DNA of 64,000 nt, taken from positions 9,424,001 through 9,488,000 of the forward strand of contig NZ_JADBEB010000001.1 in the NCBI RefSeq assembly GCF_014874095.1. The letters are read 5' to 3'. This document shows, one piece after another, positions 49,703 through 57,648 of this stretch (its first letter is position 1; each line of letters begins with the position of its first letter). A program made the translations under genes and the position numbers. The notes beneath the pieces were generated by a model. The model was not told the origin of the DNA, searched no databases, and saw only the letters and a program-made list of their open reading frames with translations. Source of the DNA: Plantactinospora soyae. GTDB lineage: Bacteria; Actinomycetota; Actinomycetes; Mycobacteriales; Micromonosporaceae.

Positions 49703-50845
49703 GTGCGAACTGAACTGCTCAGCATCGGCGAGATGGCCCGGGCCAGCGGGCTGAGCGTCAGCGCGCTGCGGTTCTACGACGGGGCCGGCGTACTGGCGCC
49801 CGCGCTGGTGGACCCCGGCACCGGGTACCGCCGGTACGCCCAGCAGCAGGTTCCGGCCGCCCGACTGGTGGCCGGGTTGCGCCGGGTCGGCATGCCACTG
49901 GCCGAGATCACCCGACTGCTCGATCTCCGCGCGTCGAGTCCGGCCGCCGTACCCGACCTGTTGGACGCGCATCTGCGCCGGCTGGAGGACGGTCTCGGCG
50001 ACGCCCGACGGGAGATCTTCCGGCTTCGGGCCCTGTTCACCGCCTCGGCACAGCCGATGGTCGGGGCTCGGCGCCGATTGACCGTACCCGGTCGGGACCT
50101 GGCGGCGGCGGTCGACGCCGTCCGCTTCGCGGTCGGGGACGATCCCGAACTGCCGATGCTCGGCGGTGTCCAGTTCGAGGTAGACGGGAGCATCCTGCGG
50201 CTCGTCGCCACGGACCGGTACCGGATGGCCTTCTCCGAGGTCGGCGGCGATCTGCCCGAGACCGCCGACCTACCGCCGGAGCCGGCGGACCCGGCCGGTA
50301 CGACCGACCGGCTCGCCCCCACCGTCTTCGCCCCGGTCGGCTTCGTGGACGAGGCGCGCAACCTGTTGACCGGCGGCGGGCCGGCGACCGTCGTCCTCGA
50401 CACCGACGGCATCAGCCTGCGGTTCCGCGACCGGCAGGTGACCGGGACGGCGTTGGGCCACGACTTTCCCGACTACCGCCGGCTGCTGCGGGAGACGACC
50501 GGCGGCCCGGATCGGCGCCGGGTGACCGTGGACGTGGCCGGGCTGCGCGAGCGGCTGGCCGCCACCGAGACCCGGACGGTGGTACGCGAGGACGACGGCG
50601 CCCCGTGTGCGGTCAGCGTGCTCATGGTCGACGCCGGGAACGCGTTGACGGTCTCCGGTGCCGACGCTCCACCCGATCCGGACGTCGTACGGGTCGGGGT
50701 GAACCGGGAATTCCTGCTCGACGCGCTGGACGCGGCCGGCCCGGGACAACTGGTCCTGGAACTCGACGGCCCGATCAGACCACTGGCGGTACGCCGACTC
50801 GACGACGACCGGGCATTCTCGATCCTGATGCCGATCCGGCTCTGA
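49703..50845 (+). CDS. MerR-type regulator fused to a DnaN (sliding clamp)-like domain
   Basis: The first ~110 residues are a MerR HTH (SIGEMARASGLSVSALRFYD, GYRRYAQQQVPAARLVAGLR) plus dimerisation helix. From about residue 118 the sequence matches DNA polymerase III beta clamp domains: VRFAVGDDPELPMLGGVQFE, RLVATDRYRMAFS and the C-terminal ending FSILMPIRL. The intervening part has the second clamp domain (VTVDVAGLRERL). Expected size of a clamp is ~375 residues with three domains; here about 260 residues give two. GTG at 49703 is preferred, with GTG 49697 or 49577 as alternatives, since none has a strong ribosome-binding site. Function is unknown: either a repressor with a clamp-like ligand or partner domain, or a DNA-tethered factor. 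Confidence 0.85.
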   Translation: MRTELLSIGEMARASGLSVSALRFYDGAGVLAPALVDPGTGYRRYAQQQVPAARLVAGLRRVGMPLAEITRLLDLRASSPAAVPDLLDAHLRRLEDGLGDARREIFRLRALFTASAQPMVGARRRLTVPGRDLAAAVDAVRFAVGDDPELPMLGGVQFEVDGSILRLVATDRYRMAFSEVGGDLPETADLPPEPADPAGTTDRLAPTVFAPVGFVDEARNLLTGGGPATVVLDTDGISLRFRDRQVTGTALGHDFPDYRRLLRETTGGPDRRRVTVDVAGLRERLAATETRTVVREDDGAPCAVSVLMVDAGNALTVSGADAPPDPDVVRVGVNREFLLDALDAAGPGQLVLELDGPIRPLAVRRLDDDRAFSILMPIRL

Positions 50846-50861
50846 CCGCTCGACGGCCGGC

Positions 50862-51293
50862 TCACTCCCCCGGCGGCGGTCCCGCCGGATCACTGCCCAG
50901 TTCGGTGAAGAGGGTCAGTTGCAGATGACCCGGTGCCGCCAACCGGGAGTTCAACGAGTTCCACGGGGTACGGCGCGGCTCGGCGATCACCGTCGCACCG
51001 GCGTCGGCCAGGGTCGCGGTGACCGCCGACGCGTCGTCGACCTCGAAGGCGACCCGGATGTGTCCGGCGACCCGCCGGCCGACCTCGACCTCGTCGATGT
51101 ACTCGGCATGCCCGGGATCGGCGATCTCCAGCGTGGCCAGACCGGCCTCCAGGATGCTGACCCGGCCGTCAGCTGAGGAGAATGCGGCCCGTTCCGGCAG
51201 ACCCAGCACGTCCCGGTAGAACCGCAGGGCCTCGTCGTAGTCGTCCGCGGTGACCACCAACCGGAGTTGGCGGACCGGAGAATGATCATTCAT
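50862..51293 (-). CDS. VOC-family (glyoxalase/bleomycin resistance-like) protein
   Basis: This 143-residue protein contains two beta-alpha-beta-beta-beta modules of the VOC fold (LRLVVTADDYDEALRFYRDVLGL; HIRVAFEVDDASAVTATLADAG; PGHLQLTLFTEL). The first-module His is replaced by Arg or Val, and the terminal metal-site Glu sits in TLFTE. The enzyme or binding activity is unknown. ATG at 51293 is the only good start. It is convergent with the MerR-DnaN gene. Confidence 0.85.
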   Translation of the reverse strand: MNDHSPVRQLRLVVTADDYDEALRFYRDVLGLPERAAFSSADGRVSILEAGLATLEIADPGHAEYIDEVEVGRRVAGHIRVAFEVDDASAVTATLADAGATVIAEPRRTPWNSLNSRLAAPGHLQLTLFTELGSDPAGPPPGE

Positions 51294-51430
51294 TCCGCCA
51301 GTCTGGCACGCGGCCGGGCGCCGGCAGCCCGCCTCGGGTCGGCCGCCCGTACGGGTGGGGCCGCGTGCCGGACGACAACCGCCCGGACACGCGAACCCCC
51401 GTAATCACGGGTCAGGGTCAGCCGGTCACT

Positions 51431-51436
51431 TACAGT
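51431..51436 (+). promoter_or_regulatory. -10 element of a leaderless promoter (L,D-transpeptidase)
   Basis: TACAGT at 51431-51436 precedes GTG at 51443 by six bases, which fits transcription starting at the start codon. Confidence 0.5.
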
Positions 51437-51442
51437 GGTCGA

Positions 51443-52408
51443 GTGGCTTTTGTCCGCTTAAACCCGTTGACCCCGGGACGGGCCCGCCGCCGAACCAGCG
51501 CCGTGCTCGTCGTACTCGGTGCTGCCCTCGTCCTGGCGGCGGTGCTCAGCGAGTCGCCCGTACCACGGTGGTCGGCCGACCGGCCGCCCGTCGGCGTCGA
51601 GCCGATCATGCCGACCGGGTTCGCCACCGGGACCGGGCTGCCCGCGCCGACCGCCGAGCCGACGCTGCCGGCGGTGCCGCCACCGGCCAACCTGCCGGTG
51701 GTCGACTACGGACCGGCGCCACGCGGATTTCCCCGGGACCCCGCTCCGATGTCGACCGTACGGCTCGGCGAGGGACTGCGGCCGATCAGCCGGATCGCCG
51801 CGTACGACGCGCCCGGTGGTCGGCCCCGGGCCTTCCTCGCCCCCACGATCAGCGGAGTCGAGCTGACGATGCCGATCGTCGCCCGCCGGGCGGGTTGGGT
51901 CGCCGTGCTGCTCCCCTCCGCGAACCGGACCATCGCCTGGGTACCACCCGGGCCGTGGACCACCGTGGTGCTGCGGGACCTGATCGTCGTGGCCCGCCGG
52001 ACGCACCGGCTGCATTGGTACCGGGACGACGTCCTGGTCCGGTCGTGGCCGGTCAGCCTCGGCATGGCGGTCAGCCCCACCCCGTTGGGCCGTACCTTCA
52101 TCCTCGGCAGGTCGGTCCTGCCCGGCAGGGTGTACGCGGACACCGAGGTCTTCGCCCTGGGCTCCGTACCCGACGACGCGGATTCCGTTCCGTCCAGCCT
52201 GCGCGGCGCGCACATCGGACTGCACACCTGGCACCACGACCGGGAACTGGGCCGGAACACCACCAACGGCTGCATCCGACTGACCAGGAAGGGCCAGGAA
52301 CTTCTGCTCGCCGAGGTACGGCCGGGCAACGAACTGCTGGTCCTCGACAACTTCACCGCGCCAGACCGGCTGCCCGGCCCGGGCCCGATCCCCGTACCGG
52401 CCGGCTGA
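51443..52408 (+). CDS. L,D-transpeptidase (YkuD domain), membrane anchored
   Basis: This 321-residue protein has a basic N-terminus, one membrane helix (VLVVLGAALVLAAVL), a Pro-rich stalk (~residues 50-95) and a C-terminal YkuD domain. The active site reads GLHTWHHDRELG and TTNGCIRL, with the nucleophilic Cys in NGC. It crosslinks peptidoglycan stems with 3-3 links or modifies them. The more common form is SHGC, so the residue before Gly is Asn here. GTG at 51443 is favoured because TACAGT is a good -10 for leaderless transcription; GTG at 51365 would add 26 residues. Confidence 0.88.
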   Translation: MAFVRLNPLTPGRARRRTSAVLVVLGAALVLAAVLSESPVPRWSADRPPVGVEPIMPTGFATGTGLPAPTAEPTLPAVPPPANLPVVDYGPAPRGFPRDPAPMSTVRLGEGLRPISRIAAYDAPGGRPRAFLAPTISGVELTMPIVARRAGWVAVLLPSANRTIAWVPPGPWTTVVLRDLIVVARRTHRLHWYRDDVLVRSWPVSLGMAVSPTPLGRTFILGRSVLPGRVYADTEVFALGSVPDDADSVPSSLRGAHIGLHTWHHDRELGRNTTNGCIRLTRKGQELLLAEVRPGNELLVLDNFTAPDRLPGPGPIPVPAG

Positions 52409-52414
52409 CACTTC

Positions 52415-52446
<32 letters not shown>

Positions 52447-52509
52447 AGGCTGCCGTCATTGCGGTGACGTCGGCCGAGATGGCCGAGTCCTGAGCGATGC
52501 CCGCACACC

Positions 52510-52515
52510 TAACAT
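52510..52515 (+). promoter_or_regulatory. -10 element of a leaderless promoter
   Basis: TAACAT at 52510-52515 lies six bases before the GTG at 52522. Confidence 0.5.
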
Positions 52516-52521
52516 GGCGGT

Positions 52522-53166
52522 GTGTCGATCGGCGACGAGGTCGGGGACGAGCGGGACGTACGGTTCGAGCGATTCGAATGGTTCGAGCGGTTCGAATGGT
52601 TCGAGCGGTTCGAATGGTTCAAGCGGTTCGAATGGTCCGAGCGGTGGAGGCTGTCCTTCATTGTGGCGGCGGTGGTGTCCTACCTGACCCTCGCGGTGGT
52701 GCTCAACCTCTGCTTCGGCGATCCGTGGTACGACGGGATGGCGACCTGGTTGGTGGCCACCGGGGTAGCCACCTGGGTCAGCATCCGGCTCGGTAGACGC
52801 AACGCCGGAACGGGCAGGAGCCCGAGTTCGGGGCTGCCGGTCTGCCTGAACCACGAGGGGCTGATCCTGACCGGACCCGACGGGGAACCAGTCACGATCG
52901 GCTGGGACAACATCGCCGTCGCCCGGGTGAGTCGCGGGATTCCGCGGATGCTCGTGATCGAGGCACTGGACCCCGAGCGAACCCGACCGGTGCTGAACCA
53001 GTCGGAGTGGAGCCTCATCGGAGAGCACGGCCGGCCGCGCGTCACCCGACCGTACCGACGCAAGATCTCCCTGCGGTGTCTGACGCCGGGGCCGGCGACG
53101 CTGCGCACCGAGTTGGCCCGCCGGATGGAGCAGCGACGGCAGTCGCCGGCTCCCCCGCCGCAGTGA
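52522..53166 (+). CDS. Membrane protein with FERFEW repeats
   Basis: This 214-residue protein starts with a short acidic stretch, then four 18-bp units (52564-52635) encoding FERFEW-type hexapeptides (charged/aromatic alternation, likely a long amphipathic helix). Two membrane helices follow (RLSFIVAAVVSYLTLAVVLNL; ATWLVATGVATWVSIRLG). The cytoplasmic C-terminal ~100 residues include LNHEGLILTGPDGEPVTIGWDNIA, reminiscent of PH-like domains (YdbT/bPH type). The function is unknown. The repeat DNA differs by only 1-2 bases between units. GTG at 52522 fits a leaderless promoter. Confidence 0.75.
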   Translation: MSIGDEVGDERDVRFERFEWFERFEWFERFEWFKRFEWSERWRLSFIVAAVVSYLTLAVVLNLCFGDPWYDGMATWLVATGVATWVSIRLGRRNAGTGRSPSSGLPVCLNHEGLILTGPDGEPVTIGWDNIAVARVSRGIPRMLVIEALDPERTRPVLNQSEWSLIGEHGRPRVTRPYRRKISLRCLTPGPATLRTELARRMEQRRQSPAPPPQ

Positions 53167-53215
53167 CATCCAGCGGACGGGCGGCGGTGTCGCGGCGCCC
53201 GGCCGGGCCGACCGG

Positions 53216-53722
53216 CTACAGCCGACGGCGCATGCACACCCGGGGCCACCGTTGCAGACCGTGCGCGGCCTCCCGGGCCTGGATCGCGCGCAGTCCGGGT
53301 GTGAGGTCGCCGTCGTCCAACGTCACGAACCCGCACCGCAGGTAGTACGGGGCGTTCCACGGCACATCGGCGAAGGTGGTGAGGGTCAGCGCCGGTACGC
53401 CGATCGTTCCCGCGTACCCGGCGAGGTGTTCGAGGAGCAGCCGGCCGATTCCCCGCCGCGCGCACCGGGGATGCACCGTGACCTGTTCGACGTGCAGGTC
53501 GCCGTCGACGAGATCGGCGAGCAGGTATCCGACCGGTGTGTCCGTGGCGTCGACCGCGACCCAGGCGTGACCGGCGCGTTGGTAGCCGGCCAGTTCGTCG
53601 AGGGTAAGCGGCTCGTCATCGGCGATCTCCGGCATGTCGAGATCCCGGAACATCTGCCCGGCGACCCGCTCGATGTCGCGCAGCGCGGGAAGTTCCGCCG
53701 GTCGGGCCGTTCGAATCCGCAC
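53216..53722 (-). CDS. GNAT-family N-acetyltransferase
   Basis: This 168-residue protein has the GNAT acetyl-CoA site QVTVHPRCARRGIGRLLLEHL (R/Q-x-x-G-x-G/A pattern). The beta-bulge strand precedes it (YLLADLVDGDLHVEQ). It ends with the usual YLRCGF strand. GTG at 53722 begins the conserved RIRTARPAELPALRDIE strand. The acceptor is unknown. It is convergent with the FERFEW gene, and its 84-bp upstream gap faces the stop of the DHFR-like gene in the same direction. Confidence 0.9.
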   Translation of the reverse strand: MRIRTARPAELPALRDIERVAGQMFRDLDMPEIADDEPLTLDELAGYQRAGHAWVAVDATDTPVGYLLADLVDGDLHVEQVTVHPRCARRGIGRLLLEHLAGYAGTIGVPALTLTTFADVPWNAPYYLRCGFVTLDDGDLTPGLRAIQAREAAHGLQRWPRVCMRRRL

Positions 53723-53806
53723 CGGGCCATCTTCCCCGCACTCCGCACGGTATGGCCACGGTGTTTTCCGATCGGCCCGACCGGCCCGACATCGCGCCGA
53801 TCCGGT

Positions 53807-54376
53807 TCACGTCCGCGTGTAGGTGGTGACGGCGGCGCCGGAATCGAAGACCCGGGTACCGGTGACGGCGAAGCGGGTCGGGTCGAAGGGACCGTCGAAC
53901 AGCGGGATGCCCGCGCCGATGACCACCGGGTAGCGCTTGATGATCATCTCGTCGATCTCGGTACGCAACTGGCTGGCCAGGTTGCCGCCGCCGCAGAGCC
54001 AGATGTCCGCCCCGTCCTGCTGCCTGAGTTGCCGGACGAAGGACACCGGGTCGGCGGAGACGATCTCCACCTCCGGGTCGGAGTTGTTCAGGGTGCGGGA
54101 GAAGACGTACTGCCGCAGGTGGGCGTACGGGCTGCTGATCCCCTCGCGCAGGGCGGGTTCGTAGCTGCCCCGGCCCATCAGGACCGTGTCGAACCGCAGG
54201 TTCGGGGCGTCGGTCAGCCCGACCGCCGGCCGGAACTGCGTGGGCACGGTCTCGGGCAGTTCGGCGTTCATCGTGGCCTGGACGTCCGGCTCGATCGGGA
54301 GGAAGTCGAACTGTCCGTCCGGACCGGCGATGAAGCCGTCGATCGTGGTGCCGACGTAGTAGGTGAGCTTTCGCAT
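53807..54376 (-). CDS. Dihydrofolate reductase-like (RibD C-terminal family) protein
   Basis: This 189-residue protein has the RibD/DHFR fold seen in YwjB/YyaP-type proteins: KLTYYVGTTIDGFIAGPDG at the start, DTVLMGRGSYEPALREG and DIWLCGGGNLASQL, the nucleotide-binding glycine run. It likely reduces a small molecule with NADPH. ATG at 54376 is chosen as the start next to the fold. It is divergent from the TetR gene, which probably regulates it through the palindromes between them. Confidence 0.88.
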   Translation of the reverse strand: MRKLTYYVGTTIDGFIAGPDGQFDFLPIEPDVQATMNAELPETVPTQFRPAVGLTDAPNLRFDTVLMGRGSYEPALREGISSPYAHLRQYVFSRTLNNSDPEVEIVSADPVSFVRQLRQQDGADIWLCGGGNLASQLRTEIDEMIIKRYPVVIGAGIPLFDGPFDPTRFAVTGTRVFDSGAAVTTYTRT

Positions 54377-54394
54377 CTGGTTCCTCGTTCCCCT

Positions 54395-54458
54395 CAAACC
54401 ACTCTTGTTGCAGTACTCCAGGTGGAGTGGTTTGAACGTAGTACTACACTTGGAGTGG
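54395..54458. promoter_or_regulatory. Palindromic operator region between DHFR-like and TetR genes
   Basis: CAAACCACTC (54395-54404) and GAGTGGTTTG (54425-54434) are perfect inverted repeats. Within them TACTCCAGGTGGAGTG (54414-54429) recurs in similar form as TACTACACTTGGAGTG (54443-54458), giving two operator-like sites. The region covers both likely promoters, consistent with TetR autoregulation and control of the reductase gene. Confidence 0.65.
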
Positions 54459-54486
54459 TGTCAACCCGAGTCAGCGAGGAGACCTC

Positions 54487-55083
54487 ATGCGGCAGAACCC
54501 GGCCCGACGTACGGCGTTGCTCGACGCCGCCATCGAAGTGCTCGCCCGCGACGGTTCACGCGGGCTGACCTTCCGGGCCGTCGACGTGGAGGCGGCGGTG
54601 CCCAACGGCACGGCGTCGAACTACTTCACCAACCGGGACGACCTGCTCGGCCAGGTGACCGGGCGGACCCGGGAACGCTTCACTCCGGTCGAGGCGGAGG
54701 TGGAGGCAACCATGCGGGCGCCGCGGACCCGCAGTCTGGTCACCCAACTGATGCGGGACCTGTACGGACGCATGCTCCGAGACCGGAGCAGTTACCTCGC
54801 CATGCTGGAACTGCGCCTCGAAGCCACCCGGCGGCCCGAGCTCCAGGCCGCGCTGACCGAGGTGTTCACCGCGAACCTCCGGGACAGCATCCGGTTCCAT
54901 CTCGACGCGGAACTGCCCGGTGACCAGACCACGGTGCTGGTGCTCTATCTCGCCATGAGCGGCCTGCTGGTCGACGACCTCACCGTGCCGGGGGTACTGG
55001 CGCCGTTTCACCTCGATGAACTGATCGCCAATCTCGTCGAGCGGATCCTTCCCCCGGAGGCGCCGTCCGATCTCCCCGGATGA
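54487..55083 (+). CDS. TetR-family repressor
   Basis: This 198-residue protein has an N-terminal TetR HTH (LLDAAIEVLARDGSRGLTFRA ... PNGTASNYFTNRDDLL) and a mostly helical C-terminal ligand-binding domain (~residues 70-190). A ribosome-binding site (GCGAGGAGACC) lies seven bases before the ATG. Given the divergent DHFR-like gene and the dyads between them, it probably represses that gene and itself. The inducer is unknown. Confidence 0.92.
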   Translation: MRQNPARRTALLDAAIEVLARDGSRGLTFRAVDVEAAVPNGTASNYFTNRDDLLGQVTGRTRERFTPVEAEVEATMRAPRTRSLVTQLMRDLYGRMLRDRSSYLAMLELRLEATRRPELQAALTEVFTANLRDSIRFHLDAELPGDQTTVLVLYLAMSGLLVDDLTVPGVLAPFHLDELIANLVERILPPEAPSDLPG

Positions 55084-55152
55084 CCAGTTCCGGCAGTCCC
55101 TCGAAAGAGCGGTCGGACCGTCCGGAGGAAGGCCGTCACCTATCCTTTCCCG

Positions 55153-55410
55153 ATGCCCTCCGCCGACAGTCCCGAGACGATTGCCAGCACCCGCAGCGTC
55201 CAGGCAGCTTCGGTCTTCGAGGGCCGAATCGACCTGACCGGTTATCCCCATCGGTACCTCGCGATCATCTCGCCGGCCCGGTTCCGGGTCGACCCGGCGA
55301 TCCACGCGATGGCCGCCGCCGAGATGCTCGAGGCCGCCGGCTGGGAACTCGTGGTGATGTCCAACTTCAACACCTCCAGCGTGTACGCCGTGATGCGTCG
55401 CCGCCGCTGA
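55153..55410 (+). CDS. Small DUF4177-like protein (85 aa)
   Basis: This 85-residue protein has a short disordered start and a core reading YLAIISPARFRVDPAIHAMAA and GWELVVMSNFNTSSVYAVMRR. The end resembles the GWELVxxxxxxxxxYxxxRR pattern of DUF4177-type beta-alpha proteins, which have no known role. ATG at 55153 lies six bases after TATCCT (55141-55146), a likely -10, so the message may be leaderless. It stands 197 bp before the three-gene operon, and that gap carries an AT-rich stretch (55490-55550) suggestive of a promoter. Confidence 0.65.
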   Translation: MPSADSPETIASTRSVQAASVFEGRIDLTGYPHRYLAIISPARFRVDPAIHAMAAAEMLEAAGWELVVMSNFNTSSVYAVMRRRR

Positions 55411-55606
55411 CCGTGGCCCCGGACACCGCCCGGCGGAGGCTGTCCCAGATCCGATAGCCGCTGCGGTCCCCCCGCCCGAAGAGAACCGTTTTCGGGTCGT
55501 TGATCCGTCATGGTTCACGCGTTTTGTATGGCCAGCCGTCGGCCTTTACTGAGGGAACACGCCGCGCCCGTGACATGACCGGGCCGGCACTACCCGAGGG
55601 GGCGCC

Positions 55607-56182
55607 GTGCCGTCACTCCAGGACGTGGCCGACCAGATCAACGCCAAGCTCGACGAAATCAACGTCAACACCGCCGCGACGGCCAACGCCTGCGGTGCGA
55701 TCCGGACCGAGCTGGTCACCCTGAACGGCCGGGTGTCCACCCTCGACGGCCACCTCCAGGCGGGATTCGCCAACCTCGCGGGTGGGTTGTTCGCGATCTG
55801 GGAGGTCCAGAAGGCGGCACTGGTCCAGGCGCAGCACCACAGCGAGCAGCACGACGCCATCATCTGCCTGTTGGAGAACACCAACGACCTGCTCTGTGGA
55901 ATCACCCGCAAGATGACCACCCAGATCCGGCTCAGCCAGACCGTGGCCCGGATCGCGGAACGCGTCGAGGGTATCGCCGAGCGGGTCGAGCCGGCCGCGG
56001 CCGGTGACTTCGACCGGCTGCGAGACGTCAGGAACGACCTCGCCAGGTGCTGCCCGCCGGATCCCGAGGAGCCGGAGGCGTGCCCCGAGGCGTGCCCGGT
56101 GCCGGGGCTGGAGCCGTACGAGCCGGATGGTCAGGACTGGACGCCGGCCTCTCCGCCCGACTCGAACGGAGGACCGCGGTGA
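55607..56182 (+). CDS. Operon gene A: helical protein with Cys/Pro-rich tail
   Basis: This 191-residue protein is predicted to be largely helical. Residues ~1-125 have heptad-like patterns (LQDVADQINAKLDEINVNTA; RISQTVARIAERVEGIAERV-type). A Cys-containing stretch (IICLLENTNDLLCGITRKM) lies in the middle. The C-terminal ~60 residues hold a Cys/Pro-rich tail (RNDLARCCPPDPEEPEACPE, then ACPVPG). The GTG at 55607 follows GAGGGGG. Its stop overlaps the next start (GTGA), so it is translated with the peptidase-like gene. The CCPP tail may bind metal or form disulphides. No named family is recognised. It may be a structural or adaptor component of an undescribed system. Confidence 0.75.
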   Translation: MPSLQDVADQINAKLDEINVNTAATANACGAIRTELVTLNGRVSTLDGHLQAGFANLAGGLFAIWEVQKAALVQAQHHSEQHDAIICLLENTNDLLCGITRKMTTQIRLSQTVARIAERVEGIAERVEPAAAGDFDRLRDVRNDLARCCPPDPEEPEACPEACPVPGLEPYEPDGQDWTPASPPDSNGGPR

Positions 56183-57648
56183 CGCTGTTCATCCAGAACG
56201 ACGCGGTCGGAGCCGGCGCCGGAACCGTACAGCCGGAGTTGGCGATGGCGAACCTGACGGTGATCGCGAACCTCGACACCGGCATCGGGCTGGCCCCGCC
56301 GACCGGCAATCTCCAGCAGGTCACCTACGCGCGCACGGATCCAGGGATCCCGCCGACCCGGCTGGACGCCCTGGTCAACACGAACTTCGCCGTGAACCCG
56401 GCCGGGATCGACATCATCGTCCTCGCCGTCGGCGCCAACTTCACCCTCCGGGACGGCACGCTGATCACCACCGTGGGCGGTACGGCCCTGTCCCCCGCCG
56501 GTACGACCGGACCCGGCGCCCCGCTCAACGGCACCCCGTCCTGCCTGGTCATCTACGACACCAGTGACCGGAACGGCGAGGGATACTGCCTGGCCAGGGC
56601 CGGCAGCGGCGGCACGCTGGACCTGCGACTGTCGTTGCCGGTGATGGCGTACCACGAGTTGTCGCACGCGTTCCGGATCGTCAGCGGTACCCTGCGCCAA
56701 CTGACCCCCGCCTGTAATCCGTCGTCGCCGGAGGAGCGGGCGGCGATCACCGACGAGAACGACATGCGGGCCCAACTCGCCGTCATCAACGGCGAACCGG
56801 TGGTGCTCCGGGATCCCGGCATCCACTGCGGCACGAGCTGCGGCGGAGGTGGCAACGGAAGTTGCTGCATCGTCGCGTCGGTCTCGTCCGGCTCGCCGCT
56901 GTCGGTCGAGGTGGCCGAACTGCGTACGCTGCGGGACCAGTTCCTCCGGCGAAGCGAGGTGGGCCACGCCTTCTTCGACTCGCTGCACTACGCGTACTAC
57001 GGGTTCAGCCCGCAGGTCGTCGGCGTCATGGCCACCGATCTGGACGTACGCGCGACAGCCCTGCACGGGTTCGTCCGGCCGCTGATCCGGATGCTGCGCC
57101 TGATCCGCGACTACGCGATCGACGGCCTCGACGCGGAGGAACTCGGCCGGCGCTGCGTCGCCGCGCTCGACGACCCGGCGGAGACCACCGCGGCGCGCTC
57201 GGCGCTGGTCCGAGCGCTCGCGATCATCCGGCATCGCGGTGTGACCGGGTTGAGCCCGGCGGAGCAGACGGTGGCCGATCTGCTCGCCGGTCGGGCGCTG
57301 CCCGATCCGCACGTCTCCTGGGGCCTGGTGGAGCCGGTACGGCTGTACCACCTGCTCCTGCGGCTGGTCCGTACCGGCGCCCCGCCGGCCACCGTCGGGC
57401 CCTGGTTCACCGACGCCGTCGACGACTGGGCCGGCAACCTGCCGATCGACGCCTGCTGGGGAGCGTTCGATCTCGCGACCGCCCGGCGCGAACTCGACGT
57501 GCTGGAGTCCACGTTGCTGCGCAATCCGGCGCCACGGCGGGTCTTCCTGCGCCGGCTAGCCGAGCGACACCCGACGGCGACCGCCATCGCGATCGCGGTC
57601 GCCGAACGGACCGACGCCACCGAACGGAGTGAGGGAGTGTTGAGATGA
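56179..57648 (+). CDS. Operon gene B: metallopeptidase-like protein (HELSH) with internal CFI-box motif
   Basis: This 489-residue protein has an M91/NleD-like zinc peptidase motif HELSHAFR at residues 159-166. A following ITDENDMRAQL segment resembles the downstream element of M91 enzymes. After a Cys-rich loop (CGTSCGGGGNGSCC) at residues ~216-230 there is a CFI-box-like segment: CCIVASVSSGSPLSVEVAEL, then LRDQFLRRSEVGHAFFDSLH and a terminal YAYYGFSP. In known proteins this box is C-terminal and is thought to be a processing or sorting signal; here ~200 more helical residues follow. No signal peptide is seen. The GTG start overlaps gene A (GTGA), and the stop overlaps gene C (ATGA). Peptidase activity is inferred from the motif only. 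Confidence 0.8.
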   Translation: MTLFIQNDAVGAGAGTVQPELAMANLTVIANLDTGIGLAPPTGNLQQVTYARTDPGIPPTRLDALVNTNFAVNPAGIDIIVLAVGANFTLRDGTLITTVGGTALSPAGTTGPGAPLNGTPSCLVIYDTSDRNGEGYCLARAGSGGTLDLRLSLPVMAYHELSHAFRIVSGTLRQLTPACNPSSPEERAAITDENDMRAQLAVINGEPVVLRDPGIHCGTSCGGGGNGSCCIVASVSSGSPLSVEVAELRTLRDQFLRRSEVGHAFFDSLHYAYYGFSPQVVGVMATDLDVRATALHGFVRPLIRMLRLIRDYAIDGLDAEELGRRCVAALDDPAETTAARSALVRALAIIRHRGVTGLSPAEQTVADLLAGRALPDPHVSWGLVEPVRLYHLLLRLVRTGAPPATVGPWFTDAVDDWAGNLPIDACWGAFDLATARRELDVLESTLLRNPAPRRVFLRRLAERHPTATAIAIAVAERTDATERSEGVLR

